A DNA stretch of 64,000 bases from Budorcas taxicolor (GCF_023091745.1 NC_068922.1:33708501-33772500); one strand, 5' to 3'; positions 1 to 11,260 are shown, numbered from the stretch's first letter. Made by a program: numbers and translations. Notes: generated from the sequence alone by a model not told the origin.

Positions 1-560
1 CGTGCCCTCGGAGCCGCCCCCGGGGTGGCGGGATCGACCTGTCTTCCTTCGGCCTTACGGGGGGCGGGGTGGAGGGGGTGGCGGTTCACGCAACCCCGGC
101 CGCCCGGGGATGCCTCGCAATCGAGGGGCGGGCAGGCGGGTCTGGCGGGCGGCTGGTTCGGGACACGCGGCGCCCCGAGACTCCCTGCCCCTCCTCGGAC
201 GCACGGTTCCCTCCCCCCGCCCCCGAGCAAACCGGGGGTGGGAAGTGACTTCAACGAGGTAGAAGTTCAGCTGGACCGAAAGAGGGGCGAGAAGTTCCGC
301 TTGCGAGCCACCTCGGCGGTGAAGCGGAATGAGTAATCCCCACGCCGGCCTGTCTCACTTCCTCCTGCGAGATGGGCGCTCACCTGCTGTCACCTCGGCC
401 GCCCCCGCCCCCAGGCCGCGCCCTCCTCCCTGCGGCCACGTCCGCCCTGCGGCCCCCGCCCCCAAGTACATCGGCCAGATCCGAGGCCCCCAGACTTAAG
501 AGTTAAGGTGTTAACAGGCCACAATTTAGTATCTGGGAGAGCAGCGGTCGCTGTGCAGAA
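1..560. promoter_or_regulatory. CpG-rich island, probable promoter or first-exon region
   Basis: This stretch is strikingly G+C rich with many CG dinucleotides, while almost everything after about 600 is A+T rich and CpG-poor, as expected of a vertebrate CpG-island promoter. It begins at the window edge, so the island may be longer. Short open frames (2-262, 25-336) are present, but high-GC DNA gives open frames by chance and no protein family is recognisable in them. No TATA-type element stands out. Which gene it belongs to cannot be told from this sequence. Confidence 0.6.
378..392 (-). other. possible splice donor on the minus strand
   Basis: Read on the minus strand the bases are ACAGCAG|GTGAGCGCC, a near-perfect match to the CAG|GTGAGT donor consensus, with the last exon base at 384 and the GT at 383-382. 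If used, the exon would lie around 385-550 and the intron would run left out of the window, making the host gene minus-strand. One motif is weak evidence; there is no acceptor or conserved exon to pair it with. Confidence 0.25.
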
Positions 561-589
561 ACTTATGGCGTGAAACGAGGGCTGGCAGG

Positions 590-1435
590 TGTGGTCTTGG
601 CAGGTGATGGATGGCGATCTTATCTCGAACTGCGTACAAGTTCAGGGATTTCTGAAAGACCACGTAGATACCAGCACAAATACCAAGAAGGTCACGTCTT
701 CAGTATTCCGTAGAGACTTTGCTCTCCCCTCCTCCCGGTCTTCAAACGAGGAAATATCTTTGGGACCAACATGAGGGAATACAGCTGAGCTGTGTTTCGA
801 ATAATAAAGAGTTATAAATGAACATTGTAAGAGATGATAAAGAAGTTGAGAAGACTGAAACGTCACAAAGTATTAGAAGTCACAGTTAACCTACCACAGT
901 GCTGTCAAAGTAGGTCCTCAACAAATTTATGCCTATGATTTTTGTCATGCCGACGGCAGGACTTTTTTATTATGTTAATTTTTTGAACACCGTCCAGGCT
1001 TTTGGAAGATTCATTAATAATCTCTCCAAACCTTTCATCTGAAATAAATTTACAGCTGAAGTCTAGTAATTTAAAATTAGAAAGTTTAATCCTGAATATA
1101 GATGAAAATTTTCTCTCCCACGTTTGCTTTGGCATTTTGATAAGTGGATGTGTTATTTATTGGTGCATGAAAGGGGACTGTAACTGTTCTTTGCTGTGCA
1201 TTATGTCTGTGTGTCTGGTCTCTTCCTCAGTACCAAAGCTAGAATCATCACTCTGAATGATCAGCTTAAGTACAGGCAGTCCTGATCTCAATCCCATGTT
1301 CACCAAACTTGTGCATGTGAGAACCAGAACGAGGCTCATGCATTGCTTGGTTCAAGCGGTAATTTTTCCCTACCCTCCCAAAAGCTGTGTTCTTCAGTTG
1401 CAGGCTTCTGAATCAGCTTAGACTTTATCCTTTGC
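590..1435. other. single-copy-looking DNA, no recognised gene
   Basis: Base composition falls from CpG-rich to ordinary A+T-rich here. Short open frames exist on both strands (for example 589-774 plus and 905-1135 minus), but none has a recognisable domain, biased composition or splice-site context. No repeat family was recognised. Confidence 0.4.
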
Positions 1436-1440
1436 TGATA

Positions 1441-1650
1441 TCCCTGCCCCACCTCTCAACACACACACACACACATCCCTGCCCTGCCTCTCAACATACA
1501 CACACACACATCCCTGCCCCACCTCTCAACACACAGTCACACATCCCTGCCCCCACCTCTCAACACACACCATCTCCCTGCCCCTCCTCTCAACATACAC
1601 ACACACATCCCTGCCCCTCCTCTCAACACACACACACACCCTTACACCCC
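1441..1650. repeat. CA-rich minisatellite, about six units of 31-35 bp
   Basis: Each unit is a TCCCTGCC...CCTCTCAAC block followed by a short (CA)n run. Units start near 1441, 1476, 1511, 1544, 1575 and 1608, so period is 31-35 bp with differences mainly in CA-run length and in the CCC/CCT positions. It is a compound of a microsatellite and a larger tandem repeat, a likely site of length polymorphism. The 105-residue open frame across it (1387-1704, Thr/His/Pro-rich) is a by-product of the repeat, not a gene. Confidence 0.9.
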
Positions 1651-1768
1651 CTTACACCCTTTTTACAGCTACCCAGCCAGAAAGTGGAAAAAAGTACTTT
1701 CTAACTCAAGCACACATTTCACTTAGTCTTAACCTTAGGAAGTATCACACCTTTTTCTGAAGTAACCT

Positions 1769-1962
1769 GTCCTGATCTGCAACCCCATGGATTGTAGCCT
1801 GCCAGGCTCCTCTTTCCATGGGATTATCCTGGCAAGAATCCTGGAGTAGATTGCCATTTACTCTTCCAGGGGATCTTCCTGACCCAGGGATCGAACCTGG
1901 ATCTCCTGTGTCTCCTGCATTGGCAGGCAGATTGTTTACCAGTAAGCTACCTGGGAAGCCCC
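1769..1962 (-). mobile_element. Bov-tA SINE (tRNA-derived), minus strand
   Basis: The reverse complement starts with the tRNA-like head GGGGCTTCCCAGGTAGC, contains the B-box-like GGTTCGATCCCTGGGTC, and continues into the BovA core (around CCAGGATTCTTGCCAGG) and the 'agcctggcaggctacaatcc' tail typical of Bov-tA. It is nearly full length but diverged at the 3' side. It is a non-autonomous element mobilised by BovB. Confidence 0.85.
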
Positions 1963-3283
1963 TTCTGTATTCATCCTCACCCTGAAATCAGATACAAAGT
2001 GAAGGAATAAACCAAGTAGGAGTTAAACTGTCTTTGGTGGTTACTGGTTTACTTAGTTTGGGCCAGACTATTCAGCTCCTTGCAGACAGATACCTTTTTT
2101 GCACCTTTTGCTTGCTTCATTTCTGTGCCCTCAGTACCTGGCAGGGTACCTAGTCACATAGCAAATACTTGATAAGTAATTTTTTTTTTAAGTTAGTACT
2201 GTTGACCTTTAATGGATCTGTTCTTGGCTATAAACTAAGGGTGGTTAATCTGCCTTCATCACATTAATTCTTAGGGGCTGTTGAAATTATGGATGTGAAA
2301 GCCATTTACTGTCATTTATATCCTGCCTTATTTTGAGAATTATTGCTCTAGATTTTAGATTCTCCACAGCCATTTTTCCCCCAAATGATTAATCCTGCTC
2401 ACTTCTGTTTTTTAAATATGTGCAGGAAATACTGATATACCAAATTTTCTAATACAAAATTTCAATTTTTAAAAAAAATCCTATAGTAATGGGTTAGTGG
2501 AGGACAAAGGATCCTGGCATGCTACCATCTGTGGTATCACACAGAGTCATAAATGACTTAGCAACTGCACAATAACAAGTTAGACTGTAAACATAATATA
2601 TGTTTAAATGCACTTTATTTACTATGATGTTCCCAAAATTATTGAACTCTAAGCTGAAAAGAAAGCAGGCAAATCTCAGAGTAGATTGCTTCTTTAAACC
2701 TGATGCGTATGTGATGGTTGCTTCTTATCTCTTAAATATAACTGAAGAATTGGGAAAAAATCTTGTGAGGAACTTTAGAAAAGGAATTTTTAAATGTTTT
2801 AAGATTTGGGTTTGTTTAGTCAATTATACTTCAAAATTTAGGTTTCCTTAAACAAAATGGGGATGCTAGTTAGAGTTTAACATGTGCCCTGTACTGTTGG
2901 TTTTTAGTATTTGTGGTGTCATTATACAATGTATATTCAATGTGTACTCCTAATTTTAATGTCACTGAAATGTTAACACTGCTTCTGGAGAGCACTGGGA
3001 TTGCACATGCTGAAGGAGAGGTATTCTGCTAAAAATGAATTACTGTAATCTTTTCTAAATTTACAGGGAAAATGTAAATCGGTGGAATATTTTCAATATT
3101 GAGTTTTTTCTATAAATTTTTCATAAATCCTTTGCACCTGCTATTCGCATTCCATGTAAGATTCATGTATACAGTAGGATAAAATTTGACATAGTTAAGT
3201 TTAAGCTGTGCATATTTCATGGTGTTCCGCTTGGAGCACATGGTTTCTGCATAGCTCACTTTCTGAACACGTTCAAGAAGCAG
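1963..3283. other. A+T-rich non-coding DNA with two weak repeat remnants
   Basis: About 2115-2180 resembles the shared 3' end of MIR/L2 elements (a CTGGCA...CATAGCAAATACTTGATAA pattern). About 2490-2578 is a heavily decayed plus-strand Bov-tA 3' half (GATCCTGGCATGCTACC, then a CACAGAGTCATAAATGACTTAGCAAC-like tail). The remainder shows no gene or repeat that I recognise. Confidence 0.45.
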
Positions 3284-3293
3284 AATATTCTAT

Positions 3294-3426
3294 GTGTGCA
3301 TCTTCTGTCGCTCAGTCGTGTCTGACTCCCTGCTACCCCGTGGACTGTAGCTTGCCAGGCTCCTCTGTCCATGGGATTTCCCAGGCAGGAATACTGGAGT
3401 GGTGTTGCCATTTCCTCCTCCAGGAT
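3294..3426 (-). mobile_element. 5'-truncated Bov-tA SINE, minus strand
   Basis: Only the BovA core and tail are present, in reverse orientation (GCTCAGTCGTGTCTGACTC ... ATGGGATTTCCCAGGCAGG). It is bounded by AATATTCTAT at 3284-3293 and AATATTCTGT at 3427-3436, a likely 10-bp target-site duplication with one mismatch. Confidence 0.8.
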
Positions 3427-3436
3427 AATATTCTGT

Positions 3437-6011
3437 AATCTTTGTCAAAATAAGAAATCAGTTATTTTCATTTAAAGATAATATATCTATTTCATGAAAC
3501 AAGTTGACTACATTAACTTGTAATTTTAAAAAAATCTTAAAGTCTTTAAAAGAATCCATTTGAGACATGTTATCCATCAAAGGAAAGACTGTAGAAGCCC
3601 CTCAGAGAGGTGCTCTCAGTCTGTGGCTCAGTAGTGACCCTGGATGTGTGGTTCACGGGGAGTCAGAGAGGGCAACTCTGCATCACCGCGTCTGGAAGTA
3701 AACATGGCTACCATGTGATGCAGAACCAACGGCTGGCCTAAGGACCCACACATACTTTTCTAATGAAGCCTCCCAGGAGGCAGTAGTAGGGACAGGTGTC
3801 CTCAAACCTCCATGTGATTTTATTATATATTGCATCATGAAACAGATTTTTCCCTCTCTGGGGAATAAGGCTTCTATTTTTCATGTAAATTTCTGAAATC
3901 TTAACCCCTGGGGTTTCTTATTTGGAGGACAGTTTTTCAGGAACATTTCTAACGGATGTTAAGTATAAATAAATGCAGACAGAATTGTTTTAAGGCAGTT
4001 AATGAACATCTAAAAAGTAGTTTCTATAAAAATCACAATACTTAAAACGATTGCTTTCAAAGGCTGCCTCTACAGAAGATAAGTCATAGTTTCTATTATT
4101 GAAATCCTTTATGAACATGAATAGCATTTTTTTCGTATACTTAACAACTATAGGTAGGTAATTTGTACTAGAGATGGGGAAGCAACATGCATGTTTAGGA
4201 TTTGATGGAATTTTAAGAATCTTGTGGTATCAGAGGTCTGATATCAGGTTTCTACTGCTGTTTTTTCCCTTTTGTCTCAATGTATTTCTTTTCTCTGGCA
4301 TCTTAGCTTATTTTTTGCAGCTGACTGGTTCTGCTACAGAGTATTGCTATTTCTTTGACCTACAGTCCTGGCCTTCTGTATTCCACAGACCTTCAGTTAT
4401 AATCATTGCCTCTATTCCATCCTTTCAGTATACATATTAAGAATATTTGCAGTCAGTAACAAATTTTAGATGTCCCATCATTGTGTTACGCTCACATGGA
4501 ACGGTCGGCAGTTAGAAACACTGTGTTCACATAGATCCACAGCTTTAAGGCTCCTGATCAGGCACTTCTCATTTTTTCATCTTATACCTCAATTTCTTTG
4601 CTCCCTCTTGTTGTCTCACTTAAATAAATAGATCACACCTGTGCCCCTCTTGACTGTCTCACGTGTTAATCATTCTCTTTATCTTTATCCCAGGTCTAGC
4701 CCAGCTCTCTTTGGGTCAGTTCCCTTTCTGTTTTTGTTCAAGGTTTTTTGAATCATCCCGCCCTGTAAAATGCTTTTACAGAAAAATTTTATGAAGAATG
4801 AAAAACTGCTGGTTATCCTCTGACCCTCAGAATTCCTTCACTGCATTTCTGTGCCGTGAAAAACTGGTTTCTGTGGACCACATCCCCCAAACCCCTTTGC
4901 CCTTTGGTTTCTGTTCGGTTTCAGCCAGTTTGGAGGCATTGGCAGATGATCAGAGGAAGGAAGGAGAGAGAGGTCAGGATATTAATTTAACCTTCCCCTA
5001 CACGCCCTCCTGCCTGTCTGTGGCTTTTGGCAGAAACTTCATTCCTCTACCTAAGGCCATGGCTTGGGTCAGACAGTCCTGTCCCATGGCTACAGGTCTT
5101 AGCAAGTACCAGAAACGGCTCCTTCCCTTTGTCCCCTCAGGCCTAGAGATGGCCATGGCTTCCTCCTTATAGTTGTGTGTCCTTATCCCTTGCTGGTTCC
5201 CCTAATGCCTTCCCATGTCACTTTAAGAGTCTCTTCATCAGACTCTCTTTGATTTACCCTTGGAGTGTGACATCTCTTTCCTGCCAGGCCCCTGAGTTGT
5301 ACACACCTAGAAGTGTGTTTTTATCCTATTTCTAATCAAGAGTTGTTTCCATGAATTACAACACTCAAGTTTGAATGTGAGGTAGATGCCTTATGTCATC
5401 ATTGTCAGGCATATACTCATGTCCTAATAAGTGTACATGCAAAATCTGGCAGATGCTGCATAGAATGTGCTGGAGTCTACGACATACACTTATTCAGTTA
5501 CTGTTTTTGTCAGGAAGCCCCCTGCCTTGGTTGATCTAAAGTAAGAGAAACTACTTTCATATACTTCAAATAATGGGCCAGGGGAATCAGTGCTTCAGTA
5601 TTAAGATGGAGAAAATGATTGTTCCCATCAGTTTCTTCCTGTTTTAATAATGGAACCATCCACGCTTATCACACGGCCCCGGAATGGTCCTTGCACCTAC
5701 CTCATTGCTACTGTGCTGCTGCTCAGTCCTGGTCTGTGAGTGATGTGCTGGTTGATGGAGGTCTCAAGAGAAGTGGTTCACCATTCCTTCTCTTTCTGCT
5801 GGCTGGAATCAGACCTGCTGGCCAGAGTCCCGTCAGGTTAAGGAAGGCACACCAACAAGATAGAGGAGCCTGAGTCCCTGATGCCACAGGAAAGCTTGTA
5901 GCTTCTGCCTCCAGGTCTCCGTTACAGAGACAAGTCAACGGACATCTTTTTTCAGCTGCTGTTGTCTCAGGTTTTCTGTCACATGCAGCCAAAGTTAATC
6001 CTGTTTGGTAT
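3437..6011. other. 2.6 kb with no gene or repeat recognised
   Basis: Mostly A+T-rich. The longest open frame (4798-5172 plus, 124 aa) has no recognisable motif, no good start context and no splice signals I can support. I do not call any feature here. Confidence 0.35.
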
Positions 6012-6800
6012 AGGGCTGTGAATTAGTTTCCTGTTGCTGCTGTTAAAAAAAAAACAAAACAAACTTGGTGGCTTAGCACAAATACATTATCCTAAGTTTC
6101 TGGAAATCAGAAGCCAGAATGGGGCTCACTGGGCCAAAATGAAGGTGTTGGCATGATTGGGTTTCTGCTGAAGGCTCTAATGGAGAAACCATTTCCTGGC
6201 CTTTTCCAGCTTCTTAGGTCCCTCCCCATCCTTCGACTGGAGAAGGCAGTGGCACCCCACTCCAGTACTCTTGCCTGGAAAACCCCATGGACGGAGGAGC
6301 CTGGTAGGCTGCAGTCCATGGGGTCACTGAGAGTTGGACACGACTCAGTGACTTCACCTTGACTTTTCACTTTCATGCATTGGAGAGGGAAATGGCAACC
6401 CACTCCAATGTTCTTGCCTGGAGAATCCCAGGGACGGCAGAGCCTGGTGGGCTGCCGTTTATGGGGTCGCACAGAGTCGGACACGACTGAAGTGACTTAG
6501 CAGCAGCAGCATCCTTCGACTCCTGGGCAGCTTCCATCTTCAAAGCCAGCAGCACCGGGCAGAGCCCATGCATGTCATGCTGCCGGATCACTGGCTCTAA
6601 TCCTGCCTCCCTCTTCCATGTCTGAGGGCCTTTGCGATTAGATTAGGTCCACCTGGCTCATTGAAGGTATCGTTCCATTTTAAGGTCAGCTGATTATGAT
6701 TAGGCTTATCCCATCTGCACCCTTATTTTCTCTTTGCCTGATGACCTGACATATACATCCAGTCTGTGCCCAGGGCATTAGGGCATAGACGTCTTTGGGA
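6012..6800. repeat. ancient mammalian interspersed repeat, split by a BOV-A2
   Basis: The segment opens with GAATTAGTTTCCTGTTGCTGCTG...GGTGGCTTAGCACAA and continues after the BOV-A2 with CTTCCATCTTCAAAGCCAGCAGC and a terminal GGGCATAGACGTCTTTGGGAGGC. I recognise this order from a widespread old mammalian repeat but cannot name the family with certainty. A second, shorter copy appears to lie at 45320-45650. The BOV-A2 at 6239-6509 inserted into it later. Confidence 0.5.
6239..6509 (+). mobile_element. BOV-A2 SINE (BovA dimer)
   Basis: Two BovA monomers lie head to tail, each beginning GGAGA(A/G)GG(C/A)A...GGCA(A/C)CC and joined by CACTTTCATGCATTGGAGA, ending in a short (AGC)n tail. The insertion is precisely flanked by the 12-bp duplication CATCCTTCGACT at 6227-6238 and 6510-6521. 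Both monomers look little diverged, so this is a fairly recent insertion by BovB machinery. Confidence 0.95.
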
Positions 6801-6974
6801 GGCACTATGCCTCCCAAAGGATGCAAGCTTTAAGCTTTGTGATTGAGAAGTATGTTTGTGTTGGTTAATCAGTTCATCTTAATTGATAAGCAGCTATAAA
6901 GCATTTCACTAAGTGGTCATTATTTTTTATATAACATTTAACACTGGGCCACATAGAAGTGTTAATAATAGTCC

Positions 6975-7125
6975 TTTGGTTCATTTATTCACCTAATATT
7001 CTTTTCTCCCCCCACCTAATGTTCTTGACCGTATTCTAATGTGACAGGTGTTGGGTGAGGCTATAAATGCCTAATTTGGTCCCCAGCCTCAAGAAGCTTG
7101 GAGGATTGTGGAATAAACAAGTTGA
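6975..7125 (-). repeat. probable L2 3'-end remnant
   Basis: The TTCATTTATTCACC...GGTGTTGGGTGAGGCTATAAAT...CCTCAAGAAGCTTGGAGGATTG order resembles the reverse complement of an L2 3' end. It is diverged and the ends are uncertain. Confidence 0.4.
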
Positions 7126-8800
7126 CAAAGAGGCTGCTGCACAAATGTCCGCGAAAGACACCTAAAGTCATCTGGAGTCAAGGAAGTCTTGAAGAAGTGA
7201 TGGAATTTGTCAGGAGGAGGAGAGAAGTGTGTTAAAAGTCACAACATAGGCAGAAATCTCCAGATGAAAGTAGTGTATTGTGGAGCAGGGGTAGGGGGAG
7301 GTGGCAAGTCCAGAAGAATGAATGCATCGAATAAAAACCCCACATGTTCCAGAAGAGGCTGCAGAGGAGGGTGAGCAGGAAACAGATCCTATGAAGATGC
7401 TAAGCTTTTATAGTGATGAGTTGTAGCCATGGAAAGGTTTTTTTAAAATCAGGAGTGTCCATGTTGTACATGATGTTAATTAGTGTTCTGGGCGTGGGGG
7501 ATGAGGGGGTGAGCAGAACAGCAAACATCAAGAGAATTTTAAAAGTTTTTATTTTCCTCTTGAATAATCATTTACAAAGGAATAACTGAGCAAGTAAAAG
7601 CAATACAAGCTGTGACTATCCAAACGAAGCACAGATGGAAGATAACATTTCCAGATTATATTAGCAAGTAGTATGATAATATTAAAAGCAATGTAAAGCA
7701 TAATTATCATTTCTAATATAAACACTGTCATATATAGTAGAATTGTTTCAGATTATACATTCTTGCAATGGTCTTACTAGCTCCTAATACTGCCTCAGTA
7801 CATGGTAGGCCCTCAAAATTATGTACTAAATGAATAAATATTTTTTGAAAGTTTTTCTGATGTACCTTTTAATACTTGGCTTTTTTCCCCACTCTCACAT
7901 TTACTACAGCCCAACTCATAAAAACTCACATCCTCTCCATTCAAATCCTGGTGTCTTCCAGGTTACCTCACGTATTTTCAGGAAGGCAAGTCGGTTTTCT
8001 TTCCCTAGTTTTCACCTTATCTCAGCACTTCTCCAGTTGTATCAGAGTCCTTGAGAATTGTGCCACCAGCCCCACATAGCTGGTAATTCCCTCAGCCGCT
8101 TCAGAGCATGTCGTACCTTCCACTATGGTGAGCGTTGACCATCTTGACTGTTTCACATCTCTCTCCTTGCCTAGTCTGAGGCTCCTCATCTTTGTATTTC
8201 TCATACCAAAAGCAATGCCTAATGGGAAGAACACTCGGTTAATTATGGAGAAGACTGAAAGCGCCTGCCATTCATGCATCATTCTGGTGGGGGGGCTTTG
8301 TGAAGAGCAATGAGATATTACATGTGAAGTTTTACATGCTGCTTGGCGCATGGCAAACACGATTGGTACTACGACAAAAGCAAATTCTTGGGCGAAGATC
8401 AGAGTCAGATGTTACGAGCATAATCTACTAGCATTCCTACACAGTGCCTTTCTGTTCAGGCTAAAGGATAAGATAATTTTTATCCCTGAAAATGTCACTT
8501 CAGGTGTAGGTGGAATGATTCTAATTAAAAGGCAGAAAGAGAAGATGATATTAACATGTTGTTTGTTTAACATCACTTGGTTAGGTTGTCTAGAAATACT
8601 ATTGGCTCACATTAGTTATATTATCTCTAGAACATCTGTCTACACAGTAAGTGAGCTCCCTTTCCTGGAATGAGTAACACTATTTGCCGTGCTGTTAGAT
8701 TGTGTGTGGGGCTTTCAAAAATGCAGATTACAGATTATGAAAGGAATATTAAAAATTCTTCATTTCTTGATTCGTAACAGACACCAATTCAAAGTGGGTC
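7126..8800. other. non-coding DNA with an L2/MIR-type tail
   Basis: About 7780-7845 (CTGCCTCAGTACATGGTAGG...AATGAATAAATA) matches the common 3' end of L2/MIR in plus orientation. Overlapping open frames on both strands at 7830-8673 are short and unlike known proteins. Nothing else is recognised. Confidence 0.4.
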
Positions 8801-8809
8801 AAGCCAAGA

Positions 8810-9087
8810 GTAGAGGTGCAGACACAGAATGGACCTGTGGACACAGGTGGGGAAGGGGAGGGGGGGAAGAACTGGGAGAGTAGGACTGACATATACACAC
8901 TACCACGTGTAAAGCAGGTAGCTAGCGGGAACCTGCTGTATCGCTCAGGGAGCTCAGCTCCGTGCTGTGCAATGGCCTGGGGCTGGGGGGTGCAGAGGTG
9001 GGAGGGAGGGTTCACATGCTGATTAGCGTTGTAACAGCAGAAACTAACACAGCACTGTAAAGCAATTTTACTGCAGTTTAAAAAAAA
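8810..9087 (+). mobile_element. L1 3'-UTR fragment
   Basis: Plus-strand match to the artiodactyl L1 3' UTR: a GACACAGAATGGACCTGTGG block, a G-rich GGGGAAGGGGAGGGGGGG tract, CATATACACACTACCACGTG, a second G-rich tract, and AACACAGCACTGTAAAGCAAT leading to a short A-run. It holds no coding sequence. A minus-strand SINE follows directly. Confidence 0.8.
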
Positions 9088-9089
9088 AT

Positions 9090-9251
9090 GTAGCCCGCCA
9101 GGCTCCACTGTCCCTGGGATTCTCCAGGCAAGAAAACTGAAGTAGGTTGCCGTTTCCTTCTCCAGGGAATCTTCCCCACCCAGGGATCGAACAAATCCAT
9201 ATCTCCCGCTTTGCAGGCGAAATGTTTAGCACTGAGCCATCTGGGAAACCC
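9090..9251 (-). mobile_element. truncated Bov-tA SINE, minus strand
   Basis: The reverse complement reads from a decayed head (TGGGTTTCCCAGATGGCTC) through GATCCCTGGGTGGGGAAGAT and the BovA core to a GGAGCCTGGCGGGCTACA tail, where it is cut short. It abuts the A-run of the preceding L1 3' UTR. Confidence 0.8.
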
Positions 9252-9600
9252 AATAAAAACAAAAATAGGGAATAATAAATAAAAACGTGGCCCAAGAAAA
9301 AGGAGTTAATAATAAGGATGTGGGTGGGACTTTCCCCAGGGAATCCTGGAGTCGGGGAGCAGCTGGTCAGGAGTGAGGATCTGGAGCACCTGTAGATGTG
9401 CAGGCAGTGCTGCGCCCTTGCTCACCTCTGCACCCTTGTACGGCTCTGACTCGTTTTTTCTCTCAACCTCCTGCTCTGCACGAGGGTGGGATGGACTCAG
9501 GAGAGGTCTGGGGAGACGCTATAACATCACACAATGCTTGGGATGAAAACAGTCACCGCTACCCCAGCCCCAACACAGGACTGTTCACTTTTCATTTGTA
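9252..9600. other. short non-coding stretch
   Basis: No gene or repeat is recognised. The open frame at 9398-9601 has no known motif. Confidence 0.3.
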
Positions 9601-10270
9601 ATTTATACAGTTATGATAATGCCTGGTTTTTGCCATACATGTGTATAAGAACGGTGTATAATTTAGCGTTATCCTGCTTTCACTGAGCATATCAAATACA
9701 TTTTCCCAGGTAGGCACATAGCCTTTATGATTGAATTTTTTTTTTTTTCACTGTGAAGTCGCTCAGTCACGTCCAACTCTTTTTCGACCCCATGGACTGT
9801 AGCCTACCGTGCTCCTCCATCCATGGGATTTTCCAGGCAAGAGTACTGGAGTGGGTTGCCATTTTCTTCTCCAGAGGATCTTCCCGACCCAGGGACTGAA
9901 CCTTGGTCTCCCACATTGTAAGCAGATGCTTTACCGTCTGAGCCACCAGGGAAGCCCTTAGTCCTACTTAACTGTAACATTCCTCAAATTGATATACTAT
10001 AATTTACTAAACCAATTATATCTTGTTGAACACTTACATTACATCCAGATTTTTTGTTGTTGTGAAAAATGAACACTATTGTATGCTTTTTGTCATCTCC
10101 TAGAGAAATACTCTTTAACACTGGAATTATTTAGTCAATGAAAATGAACATGGTTACATATTTTTAAACTTGTCATCAGCATGCTTTTGAAAAGAGTTGT
10201 ATCAACTTATGATGCCACTGGAAATATAAGAATTGGTCTCACCAAAACTAAAAATTTTTGAAAATAGGTT
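9600..10270 (-). mobile_element. probable old L1 3'-UTR fragment, split by a SINE
   Basis: After the SINE the text GTTGAACACTTACATTACATCC, ...ATTTTTTGTTGTTGTGAAAAATG... and AGAGTTGTATCAACTTATGATGCCACTGG follow the order of an old mammalian L1 3' region in reverse. Divergence is high and the family name and ends are uncertain. Confidence 0.4.
9751..9957 (-). mobile_element. Bov-tA SINE, minus strand, nearly full length
   Basis: The reverse complement has the full order: head GGGCTTCCCTGGTGGCTCAG, tRNA B-box-like region, BovA core, and tail ending GAGCGACTTCACAGTG. A poly-T run (~9738-9750) lies beside its 3' end. Confidence 0.88.
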
Positions 10271-10689
10271 GTTTATTCACACTGCTTGGAATCATACAGG
10301 TCATTCTATGCTTTAGAATCTATAGGAAGACACTTAAATGAACGAATAAAGAACATATATGAATATATAGTAAATTCCATGCTGGATTAAAACATTAATA
10401 ATTCCATCTTGAATCTTGAGACCTATTCAAGCGCTTTCATGCCTAGTATTAAAAATGTGTGTGTTTATTCATTTTTTATTTTAAATTCCCTTATTAGTGC
10501 AAGAACAGTTTGAATTTCATTTATGTTCTAACTAAGCTTATCACTGGATTTTAAAATAAATGTCTAGTAAAATGAGAGTATTTAGAACTTTGTAAGTTTC
10601 AAAATTCTCACTTGCTCTTATGGAATAATCAGTTAACTGCAAAGATTCCTTTTCTATGATAGCAAAGGTTAGCAATTTTAGAATACTTG

Positions 10690-11150
10690 AAAAAGTATAT
10701 TTGGCTATCAAATAAACTGGAAATTAATCCAGAGGCATTCCTAGGAATACTGTGCAGTCATTTAAAAAGAATGGAGCATGGGGCTCTGCTGGTGGCCCAG
10801 TGGTTAAGAATCTGCATGCCAATGCGTGGGACTTGGGTTTGATCCCTGGTCCGGGAAGATCCCATGTGGTGTGGGGCAGCTAAGCCTGTGCACCAAAACT
10901 ACTGAGCCTGGGCTCTAGAGCCTGGGAGCTGCAACTACTGAAGCCTGTGAGCAGCAATGAAGACCCAGCACAGCCAAAAATAAGTTAATAAATTTTTCAA
11001 AGTAAAAAAAAGAATGGAACAGTTGATCTGAAAAACTCTCAAAAAGAAAATTAAAGTTAGATAAAATGGCAAGATAACAGAGTGTATAGTTATCTACCAT
11101 TTATTTTATCCTCATAATTGTACACACACATATACATGCCTGTGCATAAG
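10690..11150 (+). mobile_element. old L1 ORF2 3'-end fragment, split by a CHR SINE
   Basis: GGAATACTGTGCAGTCATTT then AAAAAGAATGGA before the SINE, and GATCTGAAAAACTCTC plus GTGTATAGTTATCTACCATTT after it, follow the conserved end of L1 ORF2. It is too decayed to translate. Confidence 0.5.
10779..11005 (+). mobile_element. CHR-type tRNA SINE (CHR-2-like)
   Basis: The tRNA-like head GGGGCTCTGCTGGTGGCCCA with GGTTTGATCCCTGGTCCGGG is followed by the repeated CAACTACTGA-type body and the tail GCAATGAAGACCCAGCACAG CCAAAAATAA, which is diagnostic of the cetartiodactyl CHR family. Flanking AAAAAGAATGGAGCA (10764-10778) and AAAAAGAATGGAACA (about 11007-11021) form a 15-bp target-site duplication with one mismatch. 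Confidence 0.88.
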
Positions 11151-11157
11151 CTAGAAA

Positions 11158-11260
11158 GATGACGATGCCCAAGAACACGGTAAAGTGATTCCATTTAAAG
11201 CTGTAAAGTAGATGATGCTCCAGATCATGGTAAAGGGATTCCATTTAAAGCTGTGAAGTA
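11158..11260. repeat. two-copy tandem duplication, units of 53 and 50 bp
   Basis: Unit 1 (11158-11210) and unit 2 (11211-11260) both run GATGA..GATGC/CTCC..., then A(C/T)GGTAAAG(T/G)GATTCC and ATTTAAAGCTGT(A/G)AAGTA. The second half is almost identical and the first half carries substitutions and a 3-bp length difference. No coding potential is evident. Confidence 0.85.

Noticed and set aside
589..774. First exon of a protein just downstream of the CpG island
   Set aside because: 61 codons with no recognisable motif. No clear donor at the end and no support for its start.
1441..1650. CRISPR array (regular repeats with spacers)
   Set aside because: Units are directly adjacent with no unique spacers, and the genome is mammalian.
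1387..1704. 105-aa Thr/His/Pro-rich protein
   Set aside because: Produced entirely by the CA-rich minisatellite.
10779..11005. tRNA gene (the B-box-like GGTTTGATCCC motif here and in all Bov-tA/CHR copies)
   Set aside because: These are tRNA-derived SINEs with TSDs and non-tRNA bodies. No complete cloverleaf with a proper anticodon arm was seen.
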